A DNA stretch of 64,000 nt from an uncultured Ferrovum sp. Its GTDB lineage: Bacteria > Pseudomonadota > Gammaproteobacteria > Burkholderiales > Ferrovaceae. A program made the translations under genes and the position numbers. The notes under the pieces are model-generated. The model was not told the origin of the DNA. It worked only from the letters and a program-made list of their open reading frames with translations, and ran no database searches. Below are positions 48,940-60,746 of the stretch, piece after piece (the first letter of the stretch is position 1; each line of letters starts with the position of its first letter). The DNA lies in NCBI GenBank assembly GCA_903905585.1, contig CAIVHB010000084.1, positions 1-64,000 of the forward strand, read 5' to 3'.

Positions 48940-49890
48940 TTATTCCATAAACAATGAACTGACCGAATCTTCGTCACTGATTCGACGCAATGTCTCAGCC
49001 AGAAGGCCTGCAATCCCTAACTGACGAATTTTAGGACTCTGCAGCGCAGCACCGGTTAGACGTATCGTATCGGTCACCACCAACTCATCTAGTTCCGAGC
49101 CATTAATACGTTCTACTGCCTGTCCGGATAACACCGGATGCACAATATAGGCACACACTTTTGCGGCTCCGGCGCGCTTCAAGGCAGCTGCACCTTCACA
49201 CAAGGTGTTGGCGGTATCCACAATATCGTCAACGATCAAACAAGTTCTTCCTTCAACTTCACCGATCACATTCATGACCTGCGCCACATTAGGCTTGGGT
49301 CGACGCTTATCGATGATTACCAAATCCGCCTCTAGGCGTTTAGCAAACGCTCTAGCGCGCACTACTCCACCCACATCAGGTGAAACAATTGCAAGCTTCT
49401 GATAATCATGTCGCCATATATCACCCATCAAAACCGGCGCGGCATAGACATTATCAACGGGAATATCAAAAAACCCTTGTATCTGATCGGAATGCAAATC
49501 CATCGTTAACAGTCGATCAATCCCTACTGCCTGCAACATATTTGCCACTACTTTTGCCGTGATGGCCACCCTTGCAGAGCGCGGGCGTCTATCTTGGCGT
49601 GCATATCCAAAATACGGGATCGCTGCAGTAATTCTCCCAGCAGATGCTCGCTTCAGCGCGTCTGCCATCACCATCACTTCCATCAGGTTATCGTTGGTCG
49701 GTGCATTGGTTGATTGCAAAATAAAGCAATCTCGCCCGCGCACGTTCTCTAATAACTCGACGCTCACCTCACCGTCACTAAAACGGCCAACTGTTGCTCG
49801 CCCCAAATGAACGTTCAAATGCTGGACGACTTCTTCGGCAAGGCGAGGATTCGCCGAACCGGTAAATACCATCAAATCAGCAGATGCCAT
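48940..49890 (-). CDS. prs: Ribose-phosphate pyrophosphokinase
   Basis: Makes PRPP from ribose 5-phosphate and ATP for nucleotide, histidine and tryptophan synthesis. The 316-residue protein has [16 protein letters not shown], the ATP loop [11 protein letters not shown], the metal and ribose site [13 protein letters not shown], and the PRPP motif [13 protein letters not shown]. The ATG at 49890 matches family length; an in-frame start at 49917 would only add nine residues before it. tRNA-Gln lies 30 bases upstream on the same strand. Confidence 0.95.
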   Translation of the reverse strand: MASADLMVFTGSANPRLAEEVVQHLNVHLGRATVGRFSDGEVSVELLENVRGRDCFILQSTNAPTNDNLMEVMVMADALKRASAGRITAAIPYFGYARQDRRPRSARVAITAKVVANMLQAVGIDRLLTMDLHSDQIQGFFDIPVDNVYAAPVLMGDIWRHDYQKLAIVSPDVGGVVRARAFAKRLEADLVIIDKRRPKPNVAQVMNVIGEVEGRTCLIVDDIVDTANTLCEGAAALKRAGAAKVCAYIVHPVLSGQAVERINGSELDELVVTDTIRLTGAALQSPKIRQLGIAGLLAETLRRISDEDSVSSLFME

Positions 49891-49920
49891 ATAGGATCCG
49901 TGGGCGCACAACATCAATAA

Positions 49921-49995
49921 TGGCTGGGGAGGTAGGGATCGAACCTACGAATGCCGGAATCAAAATCCGGTGCCTTACCACTTGGCGACTCCCCA
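49921..49995 (-). tRNA. tRNA-Gln (anticodon TTG)
   Basis: A 75-base cloverleaf including an encoded CCA end (49921-49923 on the minus strand). The acceptor arms TGGGGAG and CTCCCCA pair fully. The anticodon stem CCGGA/TCCGG closes a 7-base loop with TTG at 49961-49963, reading CAA. The T-arm contains GTTCGATCC. It sits between ispE and prs, a conserved place in betaproteobacteria. Confidence 0.97.
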
Positions 49996-50005
49996 ACAGA
50001 GGACT

Positions 50006-50851
50006 TTATTTCCAATTCTTCAATGGGTGATCCTGTAAACCTTGAGCAACAAAACCCTGCCACCCCTCAGGCAGTTCTGCAAAACAGGCTTGGGCTTCTG
50101 ACTCTGTTGAAAAATCAACAAACACACAGCACCCTGATCCAGTCATTTTTGCATTCCCCCAAGATCTTAGCCATTCTAAGTGATCTTTAACTTCAGGGAA
50201 GCGGGCGCAGACTACAGGCTCTAAGTCGTTATGACCTTCCATTTCGGAAAAGCCCACAATTTTGATACGTGGCGTAGATCTTGTCAATTCAACTGCGTTG
50301 AAAATCAAGGATGTTGGCACAGATACTGGCGGCACCAAGACAATATACCAAGCACTGTGCACAGCAATCGGTGTGAGAATCTCTCCAACTCCCTGCGCAA
50401 AAGCAGAGTCTCCCCGAACAAAAACAGGCACATCTGCCCCAAGTTCTAGGCCTATCTGAGCCAGCATATTGCGGCTCAACCCCAAACCCCAGAGCTTATT
50501 TAAACCAATTAGAACCGTTGCCGCGTCTGAACTGCCCCCACCTAATCCACCACCCATGGGCAGTTTTTTAGACACAGAGAGTGCCACCCCTTTGCCACAA
50601 CCTGAATATTTCGCTAGCAAACGAGCCGCGCGAATACATAGATCCTGCTCTGGTGGAACCCCATCAAGTTCGCTAGTTCGCAGAAATACGCCATCTGAGG
50701 CAGAACGCAGCGTTATGGTATCGCCAAAATCAAGGAAGGTGAACAAGGTTTCAAGAAGATGGTACCCATCCTCTCGCCGACCTACGACATGCAGAAACAG
50801 GTTGAGCTTGGCTGGCGCGGGTAAAACCAGTTCAGATTCAGGAATTTCCAC
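50006..50851 (-). CDS. ispE: 4-diphosphocytidyl-2-C-methyl-D-erythritol kinase
   Basis: GHMP-family kinase of the MEP isoprenoid pathway. It carries PAPAKLNLFLHVVGRREDGYHLLETLF, the ATP loop PMGGGLGGGSSDAA, and the C-terminal MTGSGCCVFV. The start is uncertain: GTG at 50851 leaves about 11 residues before PAKLN, as in relatives, and overlaps lolB by 14 bases; a TTG at 50878 would extend it by nine residues and overlap more. tRNA-Gln follows 10 bases after the stop. Confidence 0.9.
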   Translation of the reverse strand: MEIPESELVLPAPAKLNLFLHVVGRREDGYHLLETLFTFLDFGDTITLRSASDGVFLRTSELDGVPPEQDLCIRAARLLAKYSGCGKGVALSVSKKLPMGGGLGGGSSDAATVLIGLNKLWGLGLSRNMLAQIGLELGADVPVFVRGDSAFAQGVGEILTPIAVHSAWYIVLVPPVSVPTSLIFNAVELTRSTPRIKIVGFSEMEGHNDLEPVVCARFPEVKDHLEWLRSWGNAKMTGSGCCVFVDFSTESEAQACFAELPEGWQGFVAQGLQDHPLKNWK

Positions 50852-51512
50852 GAACCAGATTCCATCGGTCAATGACAAGGCGGATTTGAGTTTCAGGTTT
50901 ATTCATTTGGATCAATCCCGGCAAACTCTGACCACCGACAATACGCCAATTTTGTAAACTGCAAGTCCAACCATTTTGGGTGAATTGAACGACTCGAATT
51001 TCATCTCCCTCATCCTTAAATCCGGCGATGTCCGTTGAGATTTCGCCAGTGGCCCAATGCGCAAGTTGATCCAGAGAAAGGCTTGCCCCCAAAACAGTCT
51101 TGAGGAGCGGCTCGCTGCTTTGTGCCTCAACCGCATCGCGATCAGGCAATTTTAATAAGGCTCTGCCTGGCTCTTCATCTAAGCGCATCACTTGACTACC
51201 CAGTGGCGTGCGCATAGCAATATGGTTTGAACCTGACCCGTGAGACCAATCCACCTGCAAGGTATCGTTGCGCGTGCCCTGACGAATAGAGATGCGTCCT
51301 GTGAGCTCAAAACGGGCAATCGGCCCCAAGCCTTTAGACAGATCTCCCTCTATAGGTGGCGAAGAAACTTTTGCAGATGGGGCGTCATATTTGTAGGGAC
51401 GCAAAAAAGGAGCCGGAAATATTTCACAACCTGAAAGTGCTACTAGCATTAACATCGAAAGCGCTTTGCGCAATCGCTCTAATCTAGCGGTGTTTAAAAA
51501 CTTTTCAGGCAT
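50838..51512 (-). CDS. lolB: Outer-membrane lipoprotein LolB
   Basis: Receives lipoproteins from LolA and inserts them into the outer membrane. The 224-residue precursor has a lipobox LSGC (Cys near residue 29) and the LolB fold with FELTGRISIRQGTRNDTLQVDW and MRTPLGSQVMRL. The ATG at 51512 is preceded by GGAGAAGGA, so it is preferred over a TTG at 51548 that overlaps the upstream stop. lolB-ispE overlap is typical in this group. Confidence 0.88.
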   Translation of the reverse strand: MPEKFLNTARLERLRKALSMLMLVALSGCEIFPAPFLRPYKYDAPSAKVSSPPIEGDLSKGLGPIARFELTGRISIRQGTRNDTLQVDWSHGSGSNHIAMRTPLGSQVMRLDEEPGRALLKLPDRDAVEAQSSEPLLKTVLGASLSLDQLAHWATGEISTDIAGFKDEGDEIRVVQFTQNGWTCSLQNWRIVGGQSLPGLIQMNKPETQIRLVIDRWNLVRGNS

Positions 51513-51544
51513 TCCTTCTCCATCAGCAAAACATTCGTACTTAC

Positions 51545-53296
51545 TCAATGATGGAAGAGCCCAACTGCATCTTTTAAGACCTGATTGTCCGGGTGTGCGT
51601 CAAAATTCACTCTGAGAAATTTGATTGCCTCTTCCTCGCGGCCTTCCTTCCAAATGACTTCTCCAAGATGGGCCGCAATTTCAGGATCAGGTTGTCGTGA
51701 AAAAGCCTTGCGTAAAGTTTTTTCAGATTCTTGAAGCTTATTCATACGATATTGCACCCACCCCAGACTATCCATGATGAATGGGTCATCCGGCAAAAGT
51801 GCCAAAGCTTTTTGAATCAGATCGTAAGCTTCGGAATAACGATCTGTTCGATCAGCCAATGAATAGCCTAGCGCGTTGTAGGCATGCGCATGATCAGGTT
51901 TAAGTGCGATGATTTTGCGAAGATCAGCTTCGAGCAGATGAATACGATTCAGTTTATCTGCCACCATCGCGCGGTCGTATAACAAATCAATCGAATCTGG
52001 AACGATCTCCAAGCCTTTGGTAAGCACATCATAAGCAGCTTGGTATTCTTTGCTGTCATTAAGAAGCTGCGCATCTACTTGTATCAAAAGAGTTTTTTGT
52101 TGCGGCGTTTCAGCAGGCAAGCCATGCAACATCTCTCTGGCCTCCTTTAAGCGATTTTGCTTTGCCAGCATAGCGGCAATTCTCATACGTGCTGGCACAT
52201 ATTGTTCGCCCTTTTCTACTTTGCTATACCAATCAATAGCACCCTTCCAATCTTTTTGATCTTCACGAATTTGCCCAAGATAGTATCGCGCAGTATCTGG
52301 CTCGCGATAACCAAAAGCCAACACATTTTTCATGTGGATCTCGGCAGTAGCTAAGTCTTTAAGCTCCATGGAAAGCAAGCCCACGGCCAAAGACATTTCA
52401 GGATTACCAGGCGCATTTTTTAATAATTTCTCAAATTGCTCACGGGCACTGTCATACGCCTTTTCATCTACCAGCAGACGCGCGTACATCAACCTGACAT
52501 CTTGAGATTGAGGATATTTTTCTAAGAAGCCTCGATAAAACAGTAGCAGTGCCTGAGGGTTTTTTCCTGCTTGAAGTATCTGCGCCTGTAATAATGCAGC
52601 TGACTCCCATCCCGGACGATTCTTCTCAGCTTGCTGTAAGGCCATTTTAGCGAGATCGTTTTTATTGGCTTCGATTGCTGCAAGCGCCAAAGCATAGTGC
52701 GCCTCAGGAACATTAGCGTAAGGTTTTGCCAAGGCAGATACCAGATCCAAAACTGCCGTCTTATCTGGTTGACGCCCCAAGAGGCTATGTAAATTCATAA
52801 ATAAAGACCCAACCTGCATGCCTGCCTTAGAAAACATCTTTTCTAATAGAGGTCGCGCTTCACTCAGTTTGCCTTCACCTACTAACAAACCAGTCAAAGT
52901 TTGTCGTGCACGATCAGATTCCGGATCTTGGTCTGACCAAAGCTTGGAGGCCTCTAATGCCGCCTTAGGGTTTTGTGCGAATAGCGCAACCTCGGTAGCT
53001 CTTTGGGACACGCGGGGGTCTTTAGTACTGCGAGCGAGTTCAAGATAGGTATTGACTGCTAGGCTCAACCGGTTTCGCTGCCCCGCTACTTCAGCTAGCA
53101 TCATCTGATAAAAAACCTTGGATGAAAGCTCTTGGGGGGGAAGCGTTCCGGGAGTGGCACTTTCTTCGGCTATCTGCTCCATTGAAGTATCTGAATCCGC
53201 TGCTTGCACAGTATGGGCTTCAATACCGCACATAATAGCCAGAGGCATGATCACTGACAAACGCAGAGACAAAAACTTAAGTTTTTGAAAAAACAT
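51545..53296 (-). CDS. Tetratricopeptide repeat protein, exported
   Basis: A 583-residue protein with a signal peptide (cleavage near TVQAA, residue 33) and many TPR units from about residue 55 to the end. The clearest lie near residues 465-545 (AHAYNALGYSLADR, PFIMDSLGWVQYRMNKLQES). It is likely a periplasmic or outer-membrane-associated scaffold. Similar proteins lie upstream of lolB in many betaproteobacteria, suggesting a shared envelope role, but the function is unknown. It is first in the minus-strand line and divergent from mutM. Confidence 0.85.
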   Translation of the reverse strand: MFFQKLKFLSLRLSVIMPLAIMCGIEAHTVQAADSDTSMEQIAEESATPGTLPPQELSSKVFYQMMLAEVAGQRNRLSLAVNTYLELARSTKDPRVSQRATEVALFAQNPKAALEASKLWSDQDPESDRARQTLTGLLVGEGKLSEARPLLEKMFSKAGMQVGSLFMNLHSLLGRQPDKTAVLDLVSALAKPYANVPEAHYALALAAIEANKNDLAKMALQQAEKNRPGWESAALLQAQILQAGKNPQALLLFYRGFLEKYPQSQDVRLMYARLLVDEKAYDSAREQFEKLLKNAPGNPEMSLAVGLLSMELKDLATAEIHMKNVLAFGYREPDTARYYLGQIREDQKDWKGAIDWYSKVEKGEQYVPARMRIAAMLAKQNRLKEAREMLHGLPAETPQQKTLLIQVDAQLLNDSKEYQAAYDVLTKGLEIVPDSIDLLYDRAMVADKLNRIHLLEADLRKIIALKPDHAHAYNALGYSLADRTDRYSEAYDLIQKALALLPDDPFIMDSLGWVQYRMNKLQESEKTLRKAFSRQPDPEIAAHLGEVIWKEGREEEAIKFLRVNFDAHPDNQVLKDAVGLFHH

Positions 53297-53421
53297 GGAT
53301 AGTGGACCTATTTTAGTTACCGAGGGCGCGCTTGTAAGGCGTTCTAATTGTCTAGACCTTTGAGGATCGCAGTAGTTCTATAGTTAAGTTAAAGCAAATT
53401 ACATAAATTGGCGAATTCTTC

Positions 53422-55575
<2,154 letters not shown>

Positions 55576-55696
55576 GTTCAAATTCCCTATCAATAAGGTG
55601 CCGTAAGACAGAATGTGGATGCATAGCTACTGTTAGAATTCAGTTATGGCTTTTAAATATTTCTACCCTGGATATTACCGTTGACGAACTCTTACC

Positions 55697-56704
55697 ATGT
55701 TTAGTTTTTTTCGGTCGCGCGCTCGTGCACATGATAGTCAGACGGACAACCCCGAGATTGCGCATCAAATTTCACAGACTGCAGCAGCAGAGCACAAAAG
55801 TTGGCTTCAAAAACTGCGCGCGGGGTTGGCTCGGACCAGAGAACGCATTGGCTCAGGGCTTGGGGGATTGTTCCAAAGCGGTGGGAATATCGATGAGGCT
55901 TGGTTTGAAGCATTAGAAGAAGCTCTTTTGATGGCGGATGTTGGCGTTACAGCCTCTCGCAAACTCATCAGTCCATTGCGGCAGATTGCAAAGCATGAAT
56001 CCCTTTCTGATGCAAGCACATTGAAAATACGACTCATTGATGCACTTACAACATTATTAGTTCCTCTAGAACGCGAGATGGTTCTGCAAGATAACGCTCC
56101 TACAGTCATTCTATTTGTAGGCGTCAATGGGGCTGGCAAGACGACGAGCATCGGTAAATTAGCGCAGCACCTTTTACTCAGCAATGAAAGCGTCATGCTG
56201 GCTGCGGGTGACACCTTTAGAGCTGCTGCTGTAGAACAACTTAAAACCTGGGGTGAACGCAATCAAGTGCCCGTAGTCAGTCAATTGCAGGGAGAGTCTG
56301 CCGCAGTCATTTTTGACGGCATACAGTCCGCTAAAGCCAAAGGTATCAGTGTTTTACTGGCCGATACCGCCGGAAGACTGCCCACCCAGCTGCATTTAAT
56401 GGAAGAACTCAAGAAAGTGAAACGCGTGGCAAGTAAGGCTTTAGAAGGCGCGCCGCATGAGATTTTTTTGGTTCTGGATGCAAATACTGGCCAGAACGCT
56501 GTTTCGCAAGTACGCGCTTTCGATGATGCCTTGGGATTAACAGGATTGATTGTGACCAAGCTAGACGGGACAGCAAAGGGAGGCGTGCTTGCCGCTATTG
56601 CGGCTGATCGACCTATTCCAGTTTGTTTCATTGGAGTAGGCGAAACACTTTCGGATCTAAAGCCCTTTCGAGCAAAAGATTTTGCGGAGGCACTGATTGA
56701 CTGA
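55697..56704 (+). CDS. ftsY: Signal recognition particle receptor FtsY
   Basis: SRP GTPase receptor guiding inner-membrane proteins to the translocon. The 335-residue protein has a short acidic/basic A-region (1-60), the helical N domain, Walker A GVNGAGKT (142-149), DTFRAAAVEQL, DTAGRLPTQ and TKLDGTAKGG. The 121-base upstream region separates it from rsmD. Its 3' end overlaps ftsE by eight bases and contains the ftsE ribosome binding site. Confidence 0.96.
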   Translation: MFSFFRSRARAHDSQTDNPEIAHQISQTAAAEHKSWLQKLRAGLARTRERIGSGLGGLFQSGGNIDEAWFEALEEALLMADVGVTASRKLISPLRQIAKHESLSDASTLKIRLIDALTTLLVPLEREMVLQDNAPTVILFVGVNGAGKTTSIGKLAQHLLLSNESVMLAAGDTFRAAAVEQLKTWGERNQVPVVSQLQGESAAVIFDGIQSAKAKGISVLLADTAGRLPTQLHLMEELKKVKRVASKALEGAPHEIFLVLDANTGQNAVSQVRAFDDALGLTGLIVTKLDGTAKGGVLAAIAADRPIPVCFIGVGETLSDLKPFRAKDFAEALID

Positions 56705-57386
56705 TTTCGTTCCTATGATTGAGATAAGCGCCTTGACGCGCCGCTACCCTGATGGCCGAGAGGTCTTGCGGGGGATTGATTTGCGGATTCAGGCCGGAGA
56801 AATGCTGTTTTTAGGTGGCCCCTCGGGGGCCGGAAAAACTACGCTGCTTCGTCTAATCGCAGGAATTGATCGTCCCACCAGCGGTGAGATCAAATTGAAT
56901 GGGCAACCATTGAGTCGACTCAGTTCGCCAGCCTTAGAGGCTTTGCGCAAAAACATTGGGATGGTGTTTCAAGAACATAAATTATTGCTAGATCGCTCAG
57001 TTGAGCAAAACGCTGCTTTGCCGCTTCAAATTCAGGGCTTGGCTGGCGCAGAAATACACAAGCGCGTCGCTGCCGCCCTAGAGCGAGTGGGATTGGGTGG
57101 ACGTGCTAACGACTCCCCTTTGGCCTTATCAGGTGGCGAACGGCAAAGACTTTGTATAGCACGTGCCTTAGTAGGTAAACCTGCCTTAATTGTAGCCGAC
57201 GAGCCTACGGGCAACTTAGATACCGAATACGGAGAAGCCATCCTAACCTTGTTCCGCTCTTTTCATTTAGCGGGTGTCACTCTGGTCATCGCGACCCACG
57301 ATGAGCGTTTAGTGCAAAGTCTAGAGGGGCGTTTAGTGCATCTAGACCAGGGCAGAGTTATTAGCGATGGAAGAACAATCTCATGA
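56697..57386 (+). CDS. ftsE: Cell division ATP-binding protein FtsE
   Basis: ABC ATPase that with FtsX regulates septal peptidoglycan hydrolases. The 229-residue protein has Walker A GPSGAGKT (41-48), the signature LSGGERQR, Walker B LIVADEPTGNLD and the H-loop ATHDERL. I keep the TTG at 56697 because a full GGAGG (56686-56690) lies 6 bases upstream. The ATG at 56715 would match E. coli's N-terminus better but is 24 bases from that site. Confidence 0.93.
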   Translation: MTDFVPMIEISALTRRYPDGREVLRGIDLRIQAGEMLFLGGPSGAGKTTLLRLIAGIDRPTSGEIKLNGQPLSRLSSPALEALRKNIGMVFQEHKLLLDRSVEQNAALPLQIQGLAGAEIHKRVAAALERVGLGGRANDSPLALSGGERQRLCIARALVGKPALIVADEPTGNLDTEYGEAILTLFRSFHLAGVTLVIATHDERLVQSLEGRLVHLDQGRVISDGRTIS

Positions 57387-58291
57387 GAGGATTTGCAGAA
57401 AGACACGGACATGCCATTGCCTCAGCAGCTCGGCGCTTGATGACTGAGCCTCTCACCAACCTTCTTACAATATTTGTGATCGCTTTATCTTTGGCCGTTC
57501 CTACTTGCTTGTATCGGATTATTTCCGATGCAGCCACCATGGCCAAAGGTCAAGCGGGTCCCCCTGCCATCACCCTGTTCTTCCGACTCGGTGTTCGTGA
57601 AGATCAAATGAGCAAAATCCGGGAGAGTCTGGCTCATCACAAGCAGGTATCAAGCGTAGATTATGTTTCTCCCGAACAAGGATTAAAAGAGTTACAACAT
57701 CGTCTTGGCTCGGACGATGTGCTGACTGGTTTAGACCTCAACCCCTTACCTGCTGCGCTGATCGTGCATGCATCTTCCACCGACCCTGCTGTGCTGTTGG
57801 ACTTACAGAAAGAACTCAGCGCCTCTCCTGCTGTTGATCAAGTGAAGCTCGATGCTGAATGGGCTCGTCGGCTTCATGCCCTTACCCATCTGCTACAAGA
57901 GGCTATCTTGGCACTGGCCTTGATATTTGCTGCAGCAGTCGTGATCGTGGTGATGAATACTGTGCGTTTGCAGGTTACTGCCGCTCGCGAGGAAATTGAG
58001 GTCTGCAAACTCATGGGCGCAAGCGATGCTTTTGTGCGTCGCCCATTTGTCTATTTCGGCATGTTCCAAATGTTTTTTGGGGGGGGGGTTGCTATTGGAA
58101 TGACAGAACTAGCCCGCCTAGCCTTCAACTCCCTCAGCGCGGAATGGCTTGGACCGTATGGCCTGAACTTTCAGGTTCAACCTTTACCCTGGCTACAAGC
58201 AGGTGTTGGATTACTGCTCGCCTTAATTTTAGGCTGGATTGCAGCATCGAGCGCCGTTTCAACCTTTTTATATCGATTAAGGCCGCGCTAA
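57383..58291 (+). CDS. ftsX: Cell division protein FtsX
   Basis: Membrane partner of FtsE, 302 residues with four membrane helices (near 25-45, 170-195, 220-245 and 270-290) and an extracytoplasmic domain between the first two. Family-like features are VSPEQGLKELQHRLG and EIEVCKLMGASDAFVRRPF. The ATG overlaps the ftsE stop (ATGA). Confidence 0.94.
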   Translation: MRGFAERHGHAIASAARRLMTEPLTNLLTIFVIALSLAVPTCLYRIISDAATMAKGQAGPPAITLFFRLGVREDQMSKIRESLAHHKQVSSVDYVSPEQGLKELQHRLGSDDVLTGLDLNPLPAALIVHASSTDPAVLLDLQKELSASPAVDQVKLDAEWARRLHALTHLLQEAILALALIFAAAVVIVVMNTVRLQVTAAREEIEVCKLMGASDAFVRRPFVYFGMFQMFFGGGVAIGMTELARLAFNSLSAEWLGPYGLNFQVQPLPWLQAGVGLLLALILGWIAASSAVSTFLYRLRPR

Positions 58292-58331
58292 CGTTTTACA
58301 CTCCCCTAAAGTTAGAAACTTTTTCGCCGTA

Positions 58332-58358
58332 TTGGCACTCTAATCACTAGAGTGCTAA
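58332..58358 (+). promoter_or_regulatory. CIRCE operator (HrcA-binding site) upstream of rpoH
   Basis: TTGGCACTC (58332-58340), a 9-base spacer, and GAGTGCTAA (58350-58358) match the CIRCE consensus TTAGCACTC-N9-GAGTGCTAA with one mismatch in 18 fixed positions. CIRCE is the binding site of the heat-shock repressor HrcA. It overlaps the likely rpoH promoter. No hrcA gene is in the window. Confidence 0.9.
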
Positions 58359-58361
58359 TAT
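58332..58361 (+). promoter_or_regulatory. Probable sigma-70 promoter of rpoH inside the CIRCE element
   Basis: TTGGCA (58332-58337; 5 of 6 with TTGACA) and TAATAT (58356-58361; 4 of 6 with TATAAT) are 18 bases apart. A transcript would begin near 58368, only a few bases before the GGAGG ribosome binding site (58371-58375). HrcA bound to CIRCE would cover both hexamers. Confidence 0.6.
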
Positions 58362-58380
58362 AACGATCATGGAGGTTTCT

Positions 58381-59238
58381 ATGACTACAATGACCCTTCC
58401 CGTTCCATCACTTACTGGCGCAAGTAGCTTAGAAAGCTATATACAGTCAGTCAATCGTATGCCTATGCTCACGGCAGAGGAAGAATTCGCCCTTGGCGAG
58501 CGGCTTCGTACCCAAGGCGATCTGGAAGCCGCACAGAAACTAGTGCTTTCACATTTACGCTTGGTGGTATCGATTTCTCGCCAGTACATTGGCTATGGCC
58601 TTCCTCAGGCCGACCTGATTCAAGAAGGAAACCTTGGCTTGATGAAGGCGGTTCGGCGATTTGATGCCACCCGAGGGGTGAGACTCGTTTCGTTTGCAGT
58701 GCATTGGATTCGCGCTGAAATGCATGAATACGTTGTTCGTAATTGGCGCATGGTGAAGATTGCCACCACCAAGGCCCAGAGAAAACTGTTCTTTAACTTG
58801 CGCAGCATGAAGTCAAGCACCGGAACCCTGAGTGACCGGGATACCCACGAATTTGCCAAGACTTTAGGCGTGAAGCCTGAAGAAGTACGTGAAATGGAAA
58901 TGCGCTTATCCGGTGGTGATGTTTCTCTGGAGGGTGGTCAAGATGAAGAGGAACAGGCTTATTTGAGCCCATTGGCCTACTTAGCTGATGAAGGCGCAGA
59001 ACCCTCTGACATTCTTGAAAATGCCCAGATTGGCCTTTTAGAGACTGAAGGGCTGCAGGATGCCCTTGCTCATTTAGACCCCAGGAGTCGTCGTATTGTT
59101 GAAGCCCGTTGGCTTAAAGAGGACGGGGGATTAACCCTGCATGATTTGGCGGATGAATTTCAGGTGTCCGCTGAGCGTATTAGACAGATTGAACAGAAGG
59201 CATTGGCGACCCTCAAAAAGACGCTAGTGCCGGCTTAG
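58381..59238 (+). CDS. rpoH: RNA polymerase sigma factor RpoH (sigma-32)
   Basis: Heat-shock sigma factor. The 285-residue protein has region 2 (DLIQEGNLGLMKAVRRFD, FAVHWIRAEMHEYVVRNW), the diagnostic RpoH box QRKLFFNLR (133-141) and region 4 (HDLADEFQVSAERIRQIEQKAL). I use the ATG at 58381, 5 bases after GGAGG; an ATG at 58369 overlaps that site. The very short leader implied by the promoter leaves little room for an E. coli-type RNA thermometer. It follows ftsYEX as in many proteobacteria, and its stop overlaps the convergent sco gene by four bases. Confidence 0.96.
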   Translation: MTTMTLPVPSLTGASSLESYIQSVNRMPMLTAEEEFALGERLRTQGDLEAAQKLVLSHLRLVVSISRQYIGYGLPQADLIQEGNLGLMKAVRRFDATRGVRLVSFAVHWIRAEMHEYVVRNWRMVKIATTKAQRKLFFNLRSMKSSTGTLSDRDTHEFAKTLGVKPEEVREMEMRLSGGDVSLEGGQDEEEQAYLSPLAYLADEGAEPSDILENAQIGLLETEGLQDALAHLDPRSRRIVEARWLKEDGGLTLHDLADEFQVSAERIRQIEQKALATLKKTLVPA

Positions 59239-59843
59239 GCCCCACCCTCTGCAATGAGATTGTGAATATCCTCTGCAATGTCCTTTGCAGAGGTTTCAGG
59301 GGCGTAAAGCAGTCTTGCTCGACCTTGTGTATCCATTACATAAACAAAGCCACTGTGCTCAAACATCTTAGGTGTTTTTGATGATTGTTGTACATAGACT
59401 TTAAAGTCCTTTGCAGCTGCATCTACTTCTGCTTGCGTTCCCGTTAAACCAATAATATGAGAGCCAAAAGGTTTTAAGTATTCGCTGAGAGTTGAAACCG
59501 TATCCGTCTCTGGATCTACCGTGATAAAAACAATATCAACAGTATGCTTAGCTTGAACCTCTGGTGAAATGAGATCTAAAGCAGCCTGCATTCTTTGCAG
59601 TGTTGCTGGGCAAATGTCAGGGCACTGGGTAAAACCAAAGTACACCAGTTGTATGTGCCCTTTAAAATCTTTTGCCTGACGAGTATGTCCCGTTTGATCT
59701 ATTAAGACCCAGGCCTGGCCATAAGGCGCACCTTTAATATCTGCGCCATGAAAGGGTAAGGGTTTATTTTGGCATCCTGCTAAAGCAGTCGCCAATGTAA
59801 CTGCGAGATAAAAGATCTTAACGCTCTGAAAACTTGTCATCAT
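59235..59843 (-). CDS. SCO1/SenC family copper chaperone lipoprotein
   Basis: Copper-binding thioredoxin-fold protein for assembly of the CuA centre of cytochrome c oxidase. The 202-residue protein has a lipobox LAGC (Cys near 24), the copper ligands C74 and C78 in TQCPDICP and H163 in FEHSGFVYVMD. It is downstream of ctaB and ctaA, in keeping with oxidase assembly. The ATG follows ctaB by 4 bases. Confidence 0.93.
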   Translation of the reverse strand: MMTSFQSVKIFYLAVTLATALAGCQNKPLPFHGADIKGAPYGQAWVLIDQTGHTRQAKDFKGHIQLVYFGFTQCPDICPATLQRMQAALDLISPEVQAKHTVDIVFITVDPETDTVSTLSEYLKPFGSHIIGLTGTQAEVDAAAKDFKVYVQQSSKTPKMFEHSGFVYVMDTQGRARLLYAPETSAKDIAEDIHNLIAEGGA

Positions 59844-59847
59844 TAAA

Positions 59848-60744
59848 CTACGCAGATAATTTCAAATAATGATCAATCAACATCACTGCGAATAGCAACA
59901 TCAGATACCAGATTGACCAAGCAAAAGTGGTTTTAGCAATCGCGTCTGTGTAGTGTTTCCAGACCATCCAAGCATAGTAAACAAAAATAGCATCTAGTAT
60001 CACTGCGCCAATCAGATAGATCAATCCGCACAAACCTGAAGCGACCGGGAGCAGGCTCGCAGCCACCATAATCAGGGTATAGAGAAACACATGCAGCCGA
60101 GTGAACAATTCACCATGCGTAACGGGAAGCATGGGGATCCCTGCCTTGGCATATTCCTTCTTTCTATAAAGCGCCAGCGCCCAAAAATGCGGGGGCGTCC
60201 AAACAAAAATAATCAAAAATAACAACAAGGCATCTGCACTGACTTCTCCTGTCACTGCTGCCCAACCCAAGACAGGGGGCATCGCGCCAGAGGCACCGCC
60301 AATGACAATATTTTGAGGGGTTGCAGGCTTGAGGAGCACCGTGTAAATAATGGCATAGCCCACAAAAGTCCCCAGAGTGAGCCACATGGTCAAGGCATTG
60401 ACTTGCGTATATAGCAAGGCCATGCCAACCCCCCCCGTAATCGCTGCGAGCAGGAGTACCTGGCTTGATTCTATGGTGCCGCGAGCCGTGCCGCGATCCC
60501 GTGTTCTAGCCATCATGGCGTCAACCTGTTGCTCAACTAAGCAGTTAATCGCTGCTGCTGCCGCTGCCACCAAGAAAATACCCAAAGTTCCCGCGACTAA
60601 GATGACAGGATTGACCATACCAGGAACGGCCAAGAACATCCCAATCACTGCCGTAAAAACAATCAGTGCAACCACTCGAGGTTTGCACAGTTGAATAAAT
60701 TGGCGAAGGATACCTTCAGTGACTGGAAGTGCTTGGGTTTCCAT
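59848..60744 (-). CDS. ctaB: Protoheme IX farnesyltransferase (heme O synthase)
   Basis: UbiA-family membrane prenyltransferase that turns heme B into heme O. The 298-residue protein has about eight membrane helices, the Asp/Arg-rich motif [18 protein letters not shown] and the family stretch [13 protein letters not shown]. It starts 2 bases after ctaA, so heme O and heme A synthases are made together. Confidence 0.95.
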   Translation of the reverse strand: METQALPVTEGILRQFIQLCKPRVVALIVFTAVIGMFLAVPGMVNPVILVAGTLGIFLVAAAAAAINCLVEQQVDAMMARTRDRGTARGTIESSQVLLLAAITGGVGMALLYTQVNALTMWLTLGTFVGYAIIYTVLLKPATPQNIVIGGASGAMPPVLGWAAVTGEVSADALLLFLIIFVWTPPHFWALALYRKKEYAKAGIPMLPVTHGELFTRLHVFLYTLIMVAASLLPVASGLCGLIYLIGAVILDAIFVYYAWMVWKHYTDAIAKTTFAWSIWYLMLLFAVMLIDHYLKLSA

Positions 60745-60746
60745 CT

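Noticed and set aside
58292-58380. E. coli-type RNA thermometer for rpoH
   Set aside because: The predicted leader is too short, and the thermometer's pairing with early coding sequence is not evident by eye.
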